A stretch of 48,170 bases of DNA from Rhodothermales bacterium (GCA_034439735.1 JAWXAX010000018.1:1-48170); one strand, 5' to 3'; shown: positions 8,192 through 18,042, counted from the first letter of the stretch. Notes: generated from the sequence alone by a model not told the origin. A program made the numbers and translations.

Positions 8192-9280
8192 TTACAGCGA
8201 GAACGAAGCCGTGATGTACTGGACGTCCGAGAAGAAGTCGGTCGGCTGGTACGCGTAGTCGAGCGCGATCCGGGTGCCGCCCACATTCAGGTTCAGACCG
8301 CCGCCGAAGGCCGCGCCCTGATAGAACGTCAGATCCATGTCTTCCGCGAACTGGTAGCCGCCACGAATATAGAGAATATTCTGGAAGCCGAGTTCGATGC
8401 CGCCCGAGTACAGATCCTGGTCGAACGAGTTCGATCGGAAGTTCGTCAGGAAGCTGACATAGTTGGAGCCGGCGATCGGTACGGTATACGCAAGACCCAC
8501 GTTGAGCAGCGTCGGCATCTGGACGCCTTCGCTCTCGAGGGCCAGGGTATTGTTGTTGGCCGACGGGTCCTGGCCGGGCACCTTCACGCTGCGCGAGAGG
8601 CCCGTACCGGTGAAGGTCAACTCGTTACCGATGTTCTTCAGGCTGACGCCCAGGCGAAGGCCGATCTCACTCAGGTTGTAGGTCATACCCGCGTCGAACG
8701 CGACCGCCGAAGCGCTCACGTCGTCGATGGACTCGTTGACCAGCTTCATCGTAGCACCGGCCGCGATGCGGTCGGTGATCTGACGCGAGTAGGAGAGGCC
8801 TGCCGTCAGGTACGACACGTTAAACGTCACGTCCGTGATCTCCGGGGAATCCTCCGTGGTTTCGGGGATATCGCCAAAGTCCCAGGCCGCGATCGTGAAC
8901 GCGATGTTGTTGAAGTCACCAAAGTTCTGCGCGATACCAAAGTAGTTCACGCCGATGTCGGCAACGTACTCCACGCGGCTGAAGAGGCCGGCGGTGCCGG
9001 TGTTCAACGCGAGGCCGGCCGGGTTGGCATACAGCGCCTCAATCCCGTTCATGTCCGCCAGACCGCTGGTGGACGTGCCGCCGAGGGCCGTGTAGCGTGC
9101 CGTAAGCGGCACCAGCAGTTCGGTGGCGCCGGACGTACCGGCACGGGAGCCGGACGACCCGGTGGTGCCACCGCCGCTACCTACGTCCTGCGCACGCGCT
9201 TCCGGAGCGCTAAGGAGCAGCAGGCCGAGCGCCAGCAAGCCGATCCCCAACGACAATGTTTTGTGCATCAATGCTTTCAT
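8192..9280 (-). CDS. PorV/PorQ-family outer-membrane protein
   Basis: The protein has 362 residues with a clear signal peptide (basic start, LSLGIGLLALGLLLLSAPEARA, cleavage before QDVGSG). A Gly/Ser-rich linker follows, then ARYTALGGTSTSGLADMNGIEALYANPAGLA, split here by the family signature ALGG...ANPAG, which typifies PorV/PorQ and related FadL-like barrels. The remainder is a 14-strand-type beta-barrel ending in FSDVQYITASFSL. In type IX secretion, PorV shuttles cargo proteins from the translocon to the attachment complex. It is last in a minus-strand operon after the large exported protein (gap 87 bp) and the TonB receptor, which suggests it serves that cargo. A generic outer-membrane transport role is possible. 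Confidence 0.87.
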   Translation of the reverse strand: MKALMHKTLSLGIGLLALGLLLLSAPEARAQDVGSGGGTTGSSGSRAGTSGATELLVPLTARYTALGGTSTSGLADMNGIEALYANPAGLALNTGTAGLFSRVEYVADIGVNYFGIAQNFGDFNNIAFTIAAWDFGDIPETTEDSPEITDVTFNVSYLTAGLSYSRQITDRIAAGATMKLVNESIDDVSASAVAFDAGMTYNLSEIGLRLGVSLKNIGNELTFTGTGLSRSVKVPGQDPSANNNTLALESEGVQMPTLLNVGLAYTVPIAGSNYVSFLTNFRSNSFDQDLYSGGIELGFQNILYIRGGYQFAEDMDLTFYQGAAFGGGLNLNVGGTRIALDYAYQPTDFFSDVQYITASFSL

Positions 9281-9367
9281 ATCTAAAACCCTGTTGTCTT
9301 CAAGATATCGAGGAAGAATCGGGGATACGGGGGGCTTTCGCCCCCCATATCACCACGGGATTCGGTG

Positions 9368-12300
9368 CTAGAACACGTTCAGCTGGACGCGTTTCTTGAC
9401 GACGGCGAACTTAATCGTCTGACTGCCCACGTTAGGCACCTCGACTTGCACGAGGTACATACCGCTGGCGATCGGAAGACCCGCTTCCGTCGTAAGGTCC
9501 CAGGTGAGGTAGCGTTCCGGGCTGTTTTTCCTCAACGTCCTGATCAGCGTGCCGTGCAAGGTGAAGATGCGGATCGTCGCTTCCGTCGGAAGGTTCGTGA
9601 TTCGGACTTCATCGATCAGCTGGCTGCGTTCGTAGATCGAGGCGCCCTTGTAGGGGTTCGGAGTGATGCCGATCGTTTCGAGGTCCTCTTCCTTCTGCGT
9701 CTGCGATGCCGCCACTACTTCGAAGCCGGCCGTGCTAACCGTAAAGAGGTCGCCTGGCTGGCTCGGTTTGAAGGTGTAGATACGGAACGTCGTGCCATTC
9801 TCGGGTCGAGGGGCGTTCACCGTCGGCAACACGCCACCGTTGAAGTTAACGAGCACCGTGCGGGCGAGAATTTCGCCACCGGTACCTGCGGTGCCGAAGA
9901 AGAAGTCCAGATAACCCTGAGAACCCGGGGTAACACCGCCGTCTTCCGGCAAGTACCAGTAGACCCAGTCCGTGAACGGATCGTTGTCGCCGCCTGAGAT
10001 CGGATGATCGCCGCCAAGGTCATAGGTCAGCGAATCCGTACCTGCGCCGCATGCTTCTTCGCACATCCCCGGAATGAGGCGTACGTCGTCTGTTGCATCC
10101 CCGCACGTGCCAATGCCGACACGCCAGAGCTCGAAGGGCACCTCCACGATCGCACCGTCATCAAAAGCGCGCCAGGCGAGGCAGTCCGTCTCCGCGATGA
10201 CGCCATCGATAGCGTCGGCGCATGCCTGCGTGAAGCGCATCTCAAAGTCGAAGAACGAGATGCGATCGAGGTTGTCATTACGTACGGCGCGTCCGAGGAA
10301 CGTGCTTTCCGTAATCGGGCCGAAGTTGATGCTCGCGGCGCCGCCGGCATGGAAGCCCCAGTTGGCTCCGCTCACCTGCTGCACACCCGTGTTCGGGCGA
10401 TCGGGAAACGGATAGGCGCCATCGGGCGTGATACCCCCATCCACCAGCGTCGGGAAGCCCGAGCCGTTGAAGGCGAACGCGCCCATGTCCGGCGGATCGA
10501 CCGGGCCGGCGGAGTTATTCACGACGCCGAAGGCCTTGATGCCCAACTCTGGACCCACGACACTGAACTGCAGGCCGTCGATCACGATAACCTTCTCCCG
10601 CTGCGGAGCGGGCTCACTAGTGGAAGAACCGTCAAAAATGACGGTACCGTTCCGTTTGATGTCGTATGTCGTGGCCGTAGCGGCGTTCTTGTTGGCTACC
10701 GGCGGCGTCGCAGGAGCCGGATCGATAACGTCATCCTGTTCAGCAAGGCGACCGTCAACCTTGTCCGGGAAATCGAACGAGTAGAATTCGACCGTGTAGG
10801 TCGCATTCTGAACCCGGCCAGGATTCACGACATCAACCCAAACGCGGCCTTCGCCGACGCCGGCACGGTCAGCCAATATATCTGGTGCGGCCTGATTCGC
10901 GGCGGCTTCGATCGCTGTTTCCGAGATCGTGTCCTCGCCACGGGCGGGGATGATGGAGAACCGAGCGATCGGGCTCGGGAAGATCTTCGGCAAGGAGGCC
11001 TCATTGTATGAGTAAGCCTGCACGCCGAAGTGGTAGGTCGTATAGTTCGTCAGGTTCTGGATCCGGTGGAAGTTCTGAACTCCAACGTCCGTACCACTGG
11101 CGACGACTTCCGTCGGCTCACCGGGCACACCGTCGATCACACGTGTGACTCCATTAGCCACGTCGTACGTCGCAATGACCTGACCGATCTGGTCCGCTAC
11201 GTCCGCGAACTGGTAGATCTTATACCCTTCGAAGAAGTAGGTTTTATCTTCGATGGGCGCATCCGGATCTACGACGGCGAGCGGGTCAAATTCGGAGTAT
11301 GAATCCAGGTAGTTGTTCGAGTTGGGCGGATTGGTCCACTCGAGGACCACTTCCCCGTCCAGCGGGGTCACCGTGACCACCGGCGGGTTGGGCGGCTGTG
11401 CGAGGTTGAAGTTCACATCGAACGCCGACTGCGCGGCCGCGTCCACCTGGCGGAGCTTGGAGACGGAGTCCCAGTTGTCTGCCCCAATGGCGAACACGAC
11501 ACCGAAGATGATCTCCTGCTGGTCGCCCGGGTTGATCGTGAACGGACCCGTGGCCATCGCGAAGCGACGGTCACCGGGGCTGATCGGAGCCACGGAGCCA
11601 GTAAACGGATCCGGGTTGCGTTCCGTCCACCCCGTGTTGGCTGCCGGATCGCCGGAGTACATGAACCGGGTCGGGCTGGTAGAGCCACCGCCGGCCTCAT
11701 CACGTCCGTTGCCACCGAAGGTGAACTGACGACCGTCACGCCAACGGCCATCCATGTAGTTGTAGAAGTCTTCCGCCGTAGCCGGGTCGCCCGTGACACC
11801 ACCGCCGTTGTTGTAGAAGGCGTAGGTGGTCATCCCCAGGTTTTTGAAGTCCGGGATTTTGCGACCACTCACCTGAGCCGTATCACCCACCGAGGGGATG
11901 ATGGGGCCCTGGAAGAAGTCGTAGCCGGCGGCCGGCGGCGGCGTGCCGTAGCCTTCGCCGCTGATGTCTTCATTGTCCGCGTTGTAGACGTAACCCAGGC
12001 CGAGCGTCGAGTCCGAGCCCACGTAGTCATCGGCGAAGTCGCCAAGGTCTGGGTCGGAAACGATACCCAGGTAGGCACGCTCCAGCGGTTGCGAACCTTT
12101 GTAGAAGATGTTGTACTTGTAGAAGGTCATGTCGCCGATAGCGCCCGCCTGGTTAAAGGCGAATGCCATACCATGCACTTCGACGCCGATCGGGGCGGAC
12201 TGGCTGCGTTCGTGCGTGTTGCCGCGGTCGTTCATAACCCACCAGATCGACTGATCGCCCAGGATGGCCGGGCGTTCGCCGCCGGCGAGGTCGATCACGC

Positions 12301-12868
12301 GATTGACGCGGGAAGCGAGCGGCGCGGCGATGTCGAACTTGATCTGCTCGCCGTCTTCGTCGATTTCGCCGTCTTCGTCGTCGTCGATGCCGTTACCCAC
12401 GGGGGCGATGGTCGGGGCGCCAAGACCGGTCGGCCAACCGAGCATCGCCGGCGTGGTGGCGCCAGTTGCTTCGTAGTTGTCGATATCGGACTTGTTGACC
12501 TTGAATACCCGGTCAAACACACCGCAATCGGCGGGCGGGTTGCCGTTTTCGTCAAGCGGGCCGGCCCAGAATTCCCACGGGCCGTACGTGGAAGCAGCCG
12601 TACGCGGGGACGTTTCGTTCCCGACGAAGCCGCCGATCCAGACACCCGACATGAAGATCGCGTTCGAGCCCGATCCTTTTGGTACTTCATAGACGTGGGG
12701 TTCCCCACGGTAGAACAGCGAGCCATTGTTGAGGATGCGCGCTCGAACGTTGTTCACGTCGAGGAAGGCCTCCCCAAGCGCTTGCTCGCAGTTCTGTGCC
12801 CGTGCCGTAGTGGCGCTCATACCGAGCGCCACTACGAACACGAACATCATTTTAAAGAGAGATTTCAT
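9368..12868 (-). CDS. Large exported surface protein with C-terminal sorting-like (T9SS/FlgD-like) domain
   Basis: From ATG 12868 the protein is 1166 residues (a TTG at 12883 is in frame but less likely). A signal peptide (MKSLFKMMFVFVVALGMSATTARA) precedes the mature start QNCEQALGEAF. Near residue 180 there is an acidic stretch (NGIDDDEDGEIDEDGEQ) that resembles a calcium-binding repeat. A fibronectin-III-like segment begins near PNPPVVTVTPLDGEVVLEW. The last 90 residues start with ITPNPYKG and run through ATIRIFTLHGTLIRTL and ASGMYLVQVE, matching the Por-secretion/FlgD-like C-terminal fold used as a type IX sorting signal. It sits between the TonB receptor and the PorV gene. Its substrate or ligand is unknown. 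Confidence 0.85.
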   Translation of the reverse strand: MKSLFKMMFVFVVALGMSATTARAQNCEQALGEAFLDVNNVRARILNNGSLFYRGEPHVYEVPKGSGSNAIFMSGVWIGGFVGNETSPRTAASTYGPWEFWAGPLDENGNPPADCGVFDRVFKVNKSDIDNYEATGATTPAMLGWPTGLGAPTIAPVGNGIDDDEDGEIDEDGEQIKFDIAAPLASRVNRVIDLAGGERPAILGDQSIWWVMNDRGNTHERSQSAPIGVEVHGMAFAFNQAGAIGDMTFYKYNIFYKGSQPLERAYLGIVSDPDLGDFADDYVGSDSTLGLGYVYNADNEDISGEGYGTPPPAAGYDFFQGPIIPSVGDTAQVSGRKIPDFKNLGMTTYAFYNNGGGVTGDPATAEDFYNYMDGRWRDGRQFTFGGNGRDEAGGGSTSPTRFMYSGDPAANTGWTERNPDPFTGSVAPISPGDRRFAMATGPFTINPGDQQEIIFGVVFAIGADNWDSVSKLRQVDAAAQSAFDVNFNLAQPPNPPVVTVTPLDGEVVLEWTNPPNSNNYLDSYSEFDPLAVVDPDAPIEDKTYFFEGYKIYQFADVADQIGQVIATYDVANGVTRVIDGVPGEPTEVVASGTDVGVQNFHRIQNLTNYTTYHFGVQAYSYNEASLPKIFPSPIARFSIIPARGEDTISETAIEAAANQAAPDILADRAGVGEGRVWVDVVNPGRVQNATYTVEFYSFDFPDKVDGRLAEQDDVIDPAPATPPVANKNAATATTYDIKRNGTVIFDGSSTSEPAPQREKVIVIDGLQFSVVGPELGIKAFGVVNNSAGPVDPPDMGAFAFNGSGFPTLVDGGITPDGAYPFPDRPNTGVQQVSGANWGFHAGGAASINFGPITESTFLGRAVRNDNLDRISFFDFEMRFTQACADAIDGVIAETDCLAWRAFDDGAIVEVPFELWRVGIGTCGDATDDVRLIPGMCEEACGAGTDSLTYDLGGDHPISGGDNDPFTDWVYWYLPEDGGVTPGSQGYLDFFFGTAGTGGEILARTVLVNFNGGVLPTVNAPRPENGTTFRIYTFKPSQPGDLFTVSTAGFEVVAASQTQKEEDLETIGITPNPYKGASIYERSQLIDEVRITNLPTEATIRIFTLHGTLIRTLRKNSPERYLTWDLTTEAGLPIASGMYLVQVEVPNVGSQTIKFAVVKKRVQLNVF

Positions 12869-12923
12869 GATGTTTCGCGTCAAGATTGTGTCCTACGATA
12901 GCGAAAAAACGCAACGTCAGGGA

Positions 12924-15900
12924 TCAGAAGTTGAGCCGCAGACCGAGGCGCGTCAGGCGGGGCAGACCCACCCAGTTCAGCTGGCGGTTGCTGTGTTCAT
13001 ACAGCGTTTGTCCAACCGGCTGCGAACCAGCCAGCCACTGCGAACCCGCGTCCGTGGCCAGGAAGCCGTCGTTATCCGGAATGCCCGTATAACGCCACAC
13101 GAGGTTCACATTGCGCTGATCGAAGATGTTCTGCACCCACAGGAAAGCGCTCAGGTTCGCATTGCCGATCTGGAAGGCGCGGTCGATGCGAACATCGAGG
13201 CGGCTGCTCCACGGCATGCGAGCGCTGTTGATGGCGCCCTTCGGGTTTGTGGCGCGAGCGGCGCCGGCGCGGTTGAAGGGCTCGATAACCGGCGTGTACG
13301 GGAAGCCGCTACCGACGGTCGCCAGTACGTTGACACCGAAGTTCTCGAGCACATGCACACCACCGATCGACGGGCCCTGGCCTTTGCCGAGGCGGTAGTC
13401 GACCGATACGTTCACCTTGTGACGCTGGTCGAAGTCCAGCGGGCTGATGAAGTTTGGCGGGGTTTCGTCCACCCATGTGATCGTGCTGGTGGTGTTGTTA
13501 CTGGAACCCGTGCCATCGGCGAAGGCGAGCGTATAGTTGATGCGAGCCGATGTGTTGCCCGTCCGGCGGAGGTCGAAGTCGAATTCGACACCCTTCACCG
13601 TACCGAAGTCTACGTTTTCGTAGCTCGTGTACACGCTCGGCGAGGCGCCACGGATCTCCCGCTGCTGGATCAGGTTCTCGATCTGATGGAAGAAGCCCGA
13701 GATCGTGAAGGCCGACCGTTCGCCAAGACGCTGACGGAAGCCGAGTTCGTACTTCGTCGTCTTTTCAGGCTGCAGACCGGTGTTGTCGATACCGCCGGTC
13801 CCGGCGAGCGCGTCGAGCGTCGCCAGCGTGTTGGAGGACGGGCGCTGCGACACGACACCGTAGCTGGCGAAGAACAGCGCCTGGTCGGTGATCGGGAAGC
13901 TGACGCCGATACGCGGCATGAGGGTGAAGACCGGATCGTAGTCCTTGAACATGTCCTCCGAAATCTGCGCACCCGTCGAGCGAACGTTGCCATTCAGGAG
14001 GATGTCGCCGGCGTTGATACCCTGGCCCTGTGCGTCGAAGAAGTTGCCTTCCAGGTCGCGATAGCCAATGACGTCGTCACCGCTATAGAACACCGAGTAG
14101 TCGCTTCCGATCGTGCCAGGGAGCGTCGCGCCGGCGCCACAACTCACGCCATTCACCGTGGCACCCAGATCGCCAGCGCGGCAGATCGGACGACGGGAGA
14201 AGCGGTCCTTAAGGACGCGGGTATTGTTATCGAACACGTCGGCACGAACGCCCAGGTTCAACACGATATCGTTGAACTCGATCTTGTCCTGGATGTAGCC
14301 ACCGTAGTAGATCGGCTCGTAAGGCGCGATGTTGTACGATGACAGGGGCTTGTTGACGTCCTGGTCGAGGAAGGCCCCGAAGTTTTCGGAGTCGATTTCA
14401 TTCTGCCCGCGGAGGTCGTACCCAAAGCCGCCAGCAATGTCATCCAGTACGAAGAAGGGAATTTCATCGTAGCTGGAATAGCCCTGGGGATTCAGGTTCG
14501 GATCGCCAGCAACCTGCTCCGCATTGCCGTCATTGACGTAGCGGGCGAGCGTGCGGGCCGTGATGCCCCAGGCGCGGTTGGTCCGTTTTTCGAACTCACC
14601 ACCGAACTCGATCTGGTGCAGACCGACCTGGGTGGTCGCGGAAGCCGTGAAGCGAATCTGCTCGTTGCGGGATTTCGAGTAGCCGTTGAAGCGGCCCCCG
14701 ACCGGCGAAACGAGTGCGCTTACCGTACGACCCGAGATGTTTGCGCCGTCGTTGAAGGCGTTGCTATACCGCGGGACCTGGACCGTGAACTCGGTGTCGT
14801 CGGACGGATCGTCCGGCGTACCGTGCTGATCGATGCGGGTCTCTGCCACGAACGATGGATTCTTGTAGCCGGCGAGGGTGGAGTAGATCGGGTTGTCGAT
14901 GTTGCCGTACTCGAGCAAGTCGGCGAAGTCGTTGCCGATGCGCGGGTCGTAGTTCTCGACATGACGGTCGCTGTAGTCCGCCTGCAACTGGAAGAACGTC
15001 TTGTCCCCGATGTACTGCGTCCAGGAACCGAAGACCTGATAGTCCGAACGATCCGTCCGCTGCGCCATTTCCGGCGCGAACAGGGCGTCAAGTTCCCGGT
15101 TGATCCCATCGAACTGGCCGACATTGACGCGACCGCCCACACGGAGGCGAGCGTTCTCGAGGATATTCCAGGTCAGGTTACCGGTACCCGAAAGATTCTG
15201 GGCGGAAGCACCAATTTTATCCTTCTCGAGATCGAAGTCGGCGGCGGTCAGTTGTTCGGCGCGCTCGACCGGCGTAAAGCTGATCGTCGAGCCTTCGACA
15301 CCGGCAGGGACGGCAATCGTGGTCCCATCGCTGAAAGAGAGCGAGCCGTTGGAGACCAACGGCGCGCCGGCATCGTCAACCAGCAGCGTGGCGCCACTCG
15401 TCAGGGACGCCGGGATCGGCATCACGACGGCGCTGCCACTGGCATCGCGGCCACGGAACCCCTGCGGGGCGCCCTGCAGATTTTGAAGCGTCGCTTCGTT
15501 CAACCGCAATGCCCCGAAATAGCGCGGGTCGCTGTCGGCTTCGTCCGAATACTCACCGGAGAGGAAGAAGCTGAGCTTGTTCTTGATCAGCGGGCCGCCA
15601 ACGGTGCCGGATACCAGGTTGTAGCCGAAGGCATCGAGCGACTGCGAGGTGATCGCCTCCAGCGAGCCGAACAACTGGTTGGAGCCCGACTTCGTGGTGA
15701 TGTTGATAACGCCGGACATCACGTCGCCGTAGCGCGCGTTGATGTTACCGATCAACATCTCCTGCTGCTGGATGGCCGACTGGGGAAGCCCCGTCGAGCC
15801 CTGGACCTTCACGCCGTCGATGTAGAAGGTGACCTCACCGCTACGACCGCCGCGGATGAACAGCTCGTCCGAACCGTCTTTCGCGACGACGCCGGCCTGG

Positions 15901-16367
15901 ATCTTGGCCAGTTCCTCGGGGCCACGAACCGGCAGCTGCTGGATTTCGTCGGCCGAAACGATCTTCGGCACACCCACCGCGTCCTTCTGAATCAGCGGAC
16001 GCTCGTACTCAACGACGATTTCGTCGAGCTCGACGCCCGGCGCCATCTCGAAGTTGAGTTCGCGCGTATAGCCGGCGTTGACGTCCACACCCTGCACGGT
16101 CTGCGTGGGGTAGCCGACGAACGAGACCTGGATGTCGTACGTGCCGACCGGCACACCGACGATGGTATAATATCCGTCGACGTCTGTCGCCACACCGAGG
16201 TTAATATCCAGGATGACGACACTGGCGCCCGGCAACCCTTCGCCCGACCCGGTATCCAGTACCCGGCCGGTCAGCTTACCCGTGGTCTGTGCAAACGCGA
16301 GCACAGGCACCATAAGCATGAAGAGAAGAAGAAGCGCACACTTTTTTCGTAGCATGTTCTCCACCAT
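12924..16367 (-). CDS. TonB-dependent outer-membrane receptor with carboxypeptidase-regulatory-like N-domain
   Basis: The protein has 1147 residues. After the signal peptide (MLRKKCALLLLFMLMVPVLAFA), residues of about 27-110 form a CarboxypepD_reg-like beta-sandwich (GRVLDTGSGEGLPGASV, then TDVDGYYTI and VSFVGY). A possible TonB-box region follows (LDEIVVEYERP), then a plug domain of about 125-250 containing LFIRGGRSGEVTFYIDG. The rest is a 22-strand-type barrel ending in the usual C-terminal phenylalanine (LGLRLNF). Such receptors import large substrates using TonB energy. MVENM at 16367 and MLRKK at 16355 are both plausible starts. No SusD homologue accompanies it; the partners here are the surface protein and PorV. 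The substrate is not predictable. Confidence 0.93.
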   Translation of the reverse strand: MVENMLRKKCALLLLFMLMVPVLAFAQTTGKLTGRVLDTGSGEGLPGASVVILDINLGVATDVDGYYTIVGVPVGTYDIQVSFVGYPTQTVQGVDVNAGYTRELNFEMAPGVELDEIVVEYERPLIQKDAVGVPKIVSADEIQQLPVRGPEELAKIQAGVVAKDGSDELFIRGGRSGEVTFYIDGVKVQGSTGLPQSAIQQQEMLIGNINARYGDVMSGVINITTKSGSNQLFGSLEAITSQSLDAFGYNLVSGTVGGPLIKNKLSFFLSGEYSDEADSDPRYFGALRLNEATLQNLQGAPQGFRGRDASGSAVVMPIPASLTSGATLLVDDAGAPLVSNGSLSFSDGTTIAVPAGVEGSTISFTPVERAEQLTAADFDLEKDKIGASAQNLSGTGNLTWNILENARLRVGGRVNVGQFDGINRELDALFAPEMAQRTDRSDYQVFGSWTQYIGDKTFFQLQADYSDRHVENYDPRIGNDFADLLEYGNIDNPIYSTLAGYKNPSFVAETRIDQHGTPDDPSDDTEFTVQVPRYSNAFNDGANISGRTVSALVSPVGGRFNGYSKSRNEQIRFTASATTQVGLHQIEFGGEFEKRTNRAWGITARTLARYVNDGNAEQVAGDPNLNPQGYSSYDEIPFFVLDDIAGGFGYDLRGQNEIDSENFGAFLDQDVNKPLSSYNIAPYEPIYYGGYIQDKIEFNDIVLNLGVRADVFDNNTRVLKDRFSRRPICRAGDLGATVNGVSCGAGATLPGTIGSDYSVFYSGDDVIGYRDLEGNFFDAQGQGINAGDILLNGNVRSTGAQISEDMFKDYDPVFTLMPRIGVSFPITDQALFFASYGVVSQRPSSNTLATLDALAGTGGIDNTGLQPEKTTKYELGFRQRLGERSAFTISGFFHQIENLIQQREIRGASPSVYTSYENVDFGTVKGVEFDFDLRRTGNTSARINYTLAFADGTGSSNNTTSTITWVDETPPNFISPLDFDQRHKVNVSVDYRLGKGQGPSIGGVHVLENFGVNVLATVGSGFPYTPVIEPFNRAGAARATNPKGAINSARMPWSSRLDVRIDRAFQIGNANLSAFLWVQNIFDQRNVNLVWRYTGIPDNDGFLATDAGSQWLAGSQPVGQTLYEHSNRQLNWVGLPRLTRLGLRLNF

Positions 16368-16442
16368 ATGTTTTACTGTGGTTCAAGGATGTTCTGTGTC
16401 CCCATAGCGTGTCGCGCCGATCTGCATTGCACCGAGATGGAC

Positions 16443-16490
16443 CCGATACGAATACAAAAAGACATAAACTTCGAATAAGCCGATACGAAT
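16443..16490. repeat. Direct repeat CCGATACGAAT, two copies
   Basis: The 11-mer CCGATACGAAT occurs at 16443-16453 and again at 16480-16490, 37 bp apart start to start, 75-125 bp before the TonB receptor start. That spacing (about 3.5 helical turns) could suit a regulator binding site, but no regulator can be named. Confidence 0.5.
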
Positions 16491-16654
16491 CGACTCGTTC
16501 GTTCGTTTATGTACTTTAGACAAGGTGTGTGACCCCATCAGAGGGCAGCGACGTTGGCTCCAAGACAAAGGCGCGGTGACCCGCGCGGCATGTGTTTTCC
16601 GATTACTCTAAACGCGTGGCAACCTCCCGATGCTGCCTGACGGCCCATACCCGA

Positions 16655-16720
16655 TCGCCGCTCGGGGCAGGTCCGGATGGATAGACCTCGGTCTCTCGTA
16701 ATCCATCCGGAAGAGCGGCG
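16655..16720 (-). ncRNA. Candidate structured leader RNA of the TonB operon
   Basis: Two nested inverted repeats are visible: an outer GCCGCTC/GAGCGGC pair (16656-16662 with 16713-16719) and an inner 11-bp pair TCCGGATGGAT/ATCCATCCGGA (16672-16682 with 16701-16711). They are separated on one side by an 8-9 nt bulge, and the apical loop contains a small AGAC/GTCT helix. On the minus strand this lies about 290 nt upstream of the TonB receptor. I compared it mentally with cobalamin, TPP and c-di-GMP riboswitch core motifs and saw none. It could equally act as DNA. Confidence 0.45.
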
Positions 16721-16784
16721 CCGAGGCGCCAGACAGCGTAATTCTGGAGATTCTCCTTGGTGGCTAGTCGTTTTTAACAGCCCT

Positions 16785-16813
16785 ATAATATTATGCCCCT
16801 CCTGTATTTACAA
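16785..16813 (-). promoter_or_regulatory. Candidate promoter of the TonB operon
   Basis: On the minus strand TTGTAA (complement of 16808-16813) is followed after 17 nt by TATTAT (complement of 16785-16790), a sigma-70-like -35/-10 arrangement. It does not contain the Bacteroidota TAnnTTTG element seen elsewhere in the window, so confidence is limited. A start here would give a leader of about 400 nt that includes the hairpin element. Confidence 0.35.
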
Positions 16814-17055
16814 TACGTGGATAAAAAACGGCCTTAGCTTCTAAGGTGTCTTTACCTACGATCTGGGCCGTTAAAACCCCTACGTTTCAAAGAAAAGCTC
16901 TTCCGAGCCGTTTCCACCTGGCGGAACACCACGACGATAGGTAGGCATTTTAACTCAACATTCATGTGATAGCCGGCCTGAACTGACGAAAAACGGGGTC
17001 GGACGGCGTTCTGGCGGATTCGGGCTGGCGTGGCGGAAGGGTGGGGGAGTGGGCG

Positions 17056-18042
17056 CTACACGCCGTTCGCAAATCCCCGTGGGTGGGCCCGATGCCAGTC
17101 CCATGCGCTCTGGATGATGGGGCGAAGCTCGTTGAATGCCGGCGCCCAGCCGAGGTCGCGCCGGATGCGGTCGCTGCTGGCAATCAGGCAGGCGGGATCT
17201 CCGGGCCGGCGCGGGCCGCGCACTTCCGGTATCGGGTGGCCCGTCACCAGCCGCGCCGTGTCGATGACTTCGCGCACGCTGAAGCCTTTCCCATTGCCGA
17301 GGTTATACGTCCGGCTCTCATTTTCCAGCGCCCCGAGCGCCAGCACGTGTGCCCGCGCCAGATCCACTACGTGGATATAGTCCCGAACGCAGGTGCCGTC
17401 CGCCGTGGCGTAATCGTCCCCATACACCACGATCGCCTCGCGCTGCCCGAGCGCCACCTGGAGTACGAGCGGAATCAGGTGGGATTCCGGCTCATGGTGC
17501 TCCCCGAGATCGGGCGAAATCGCTCCACACGCATTAAAATAGCGAAGCACCGCGTAGCGCATGCCGGCGCAGGTCTCCATCCAACGTAAGGCGCGTTCCA
17601 GGTACCATTTGGACTCGCCGTACGGGCTGCCCGGCGCGATGGGGGTGTCTTCATCGATCGGAATACGTTCCGGAACCCCGAACAGATTGGCGGTGGAAGA
17701 GAGAATGAAACGCCGCACACCGTGCGCCGCGGCGGATTCCATCAGGTTGAGGCCGGCCGTCACGTTGTCGCGCAGGTACAGGATCGGGTGCTGCATCGAA
17801 TGGCCGACGAGGGAGTAGGCGGCGAAATGCATCACGGCGTCCGGACGGAATCCTACCATCGCGTCGTCGATCGCGGCGCGGTCCATCAGGTCGGCCACGA
17901 TCACCTCCGCACCAGCGCCCACCGCCTCGCGATGCCCCTGGCTCAGATTGTCGAACACCAGTACCTGGTGCCCCATCTCCAGCAAGTGGGCGACGGTCGC
18001 GCTGCCGATGTAACCGGCGCCGCCTGATACGAAGACGTTCAT
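17056..18042 (-). CDS. galE: UDP-glucose 4-epimerase
   Basis: From ATG 18042 the protein is 328 residues, normal for GalE, which interconverts UDP-glucose and UDP-galactose using bound NAD. It opens with the Rossmann motif [11 protein letters not shown] (GxxGxxG). FDNLSQGH and the NAD-contacting AAYSLVGHS follow. The catalytic triad is visible as SSTANLFG and PYGESK (YxxxK). YGDDY...[18 protein letters not shown], in two blocks, is the standard sugar-nucleotide region. The open frame extends 52 codons upstream, but those codons cross the repeat-rich intergenic DNA and lack conserved sequence. It is the only sugar-nucleotide gene locally, so it gives no pathway context. Confidence 0.94.
   Translation of the reverse strand: MNVFVSGGAGYIGSATVAHLLEMGHQVLVFDNLSQGHREAVGAGAEVIVADLMDRAAIDDAMVGFRPDAVMHFAAYSLVGHSMQHPILYLRDNVTAGLNLMESAAAHGVRRFILSSTANLFGVPERIPIDEDTPIAPGSPYGESKWYLERALRWMETCAGMRYAVLRYFNACGAISPDLGEHHEPESHLIPLVLQVALGQREAIVVYGDDYATADGTCVRDYIHVVDLARAHVLALGALENESRTYNLGNGKGFSVREVIDTARLVTGHPIPEVRGPRRPGDPACLIASSDRIRRDLGWAPAFNELRPIIQSAWDWHRAHPRGFANGV

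Larger units (their letters stand above)
16368..17055. other. Long leader/intergenic region upstream of the TonB operon
   Basis: No coding frame is convincing in these 690 bp between galE and the TonB receptor, both on the minus strand. They contain a candidate promoter (16785-16813), a hairpin-rich element (16655-16720), a second inverted repeat (AACGGCC near 16827 with GGCCGTT near 16869 enclosing CTTAG/CTAAG) and a direct repeat (16443-16490). Together these suggest a leader of about 400 nt for the TonB operon. Confidence 0.6.

Noticed and set aside
12726-14342. 538-codon plus-strand open frame opposite the TonB receptor gene
   Set aside because: Its translation is Arg/Val/Asp-rich low-information sequence with no domain, and the minus strand encodes an unmistakable TonB-dependent receptor and exported protein here. 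It is an antisense shadow of GC-rich coding DNA.
14616-16352. 578-codon plus-strand open frame opposite the TonB receptor gene
   Set aside because: It fully overlaps the plug and barrel of the receptor, has no recognisable motif and is explained by codon bias on the other strand.
16655-16720. Cobalamin riboswitch before the TonB receptor
   Set aside because: The conserved GCCACTG-type box and the kissing-loop arrangement are not visible; only an unassigned hairpin element is supported.
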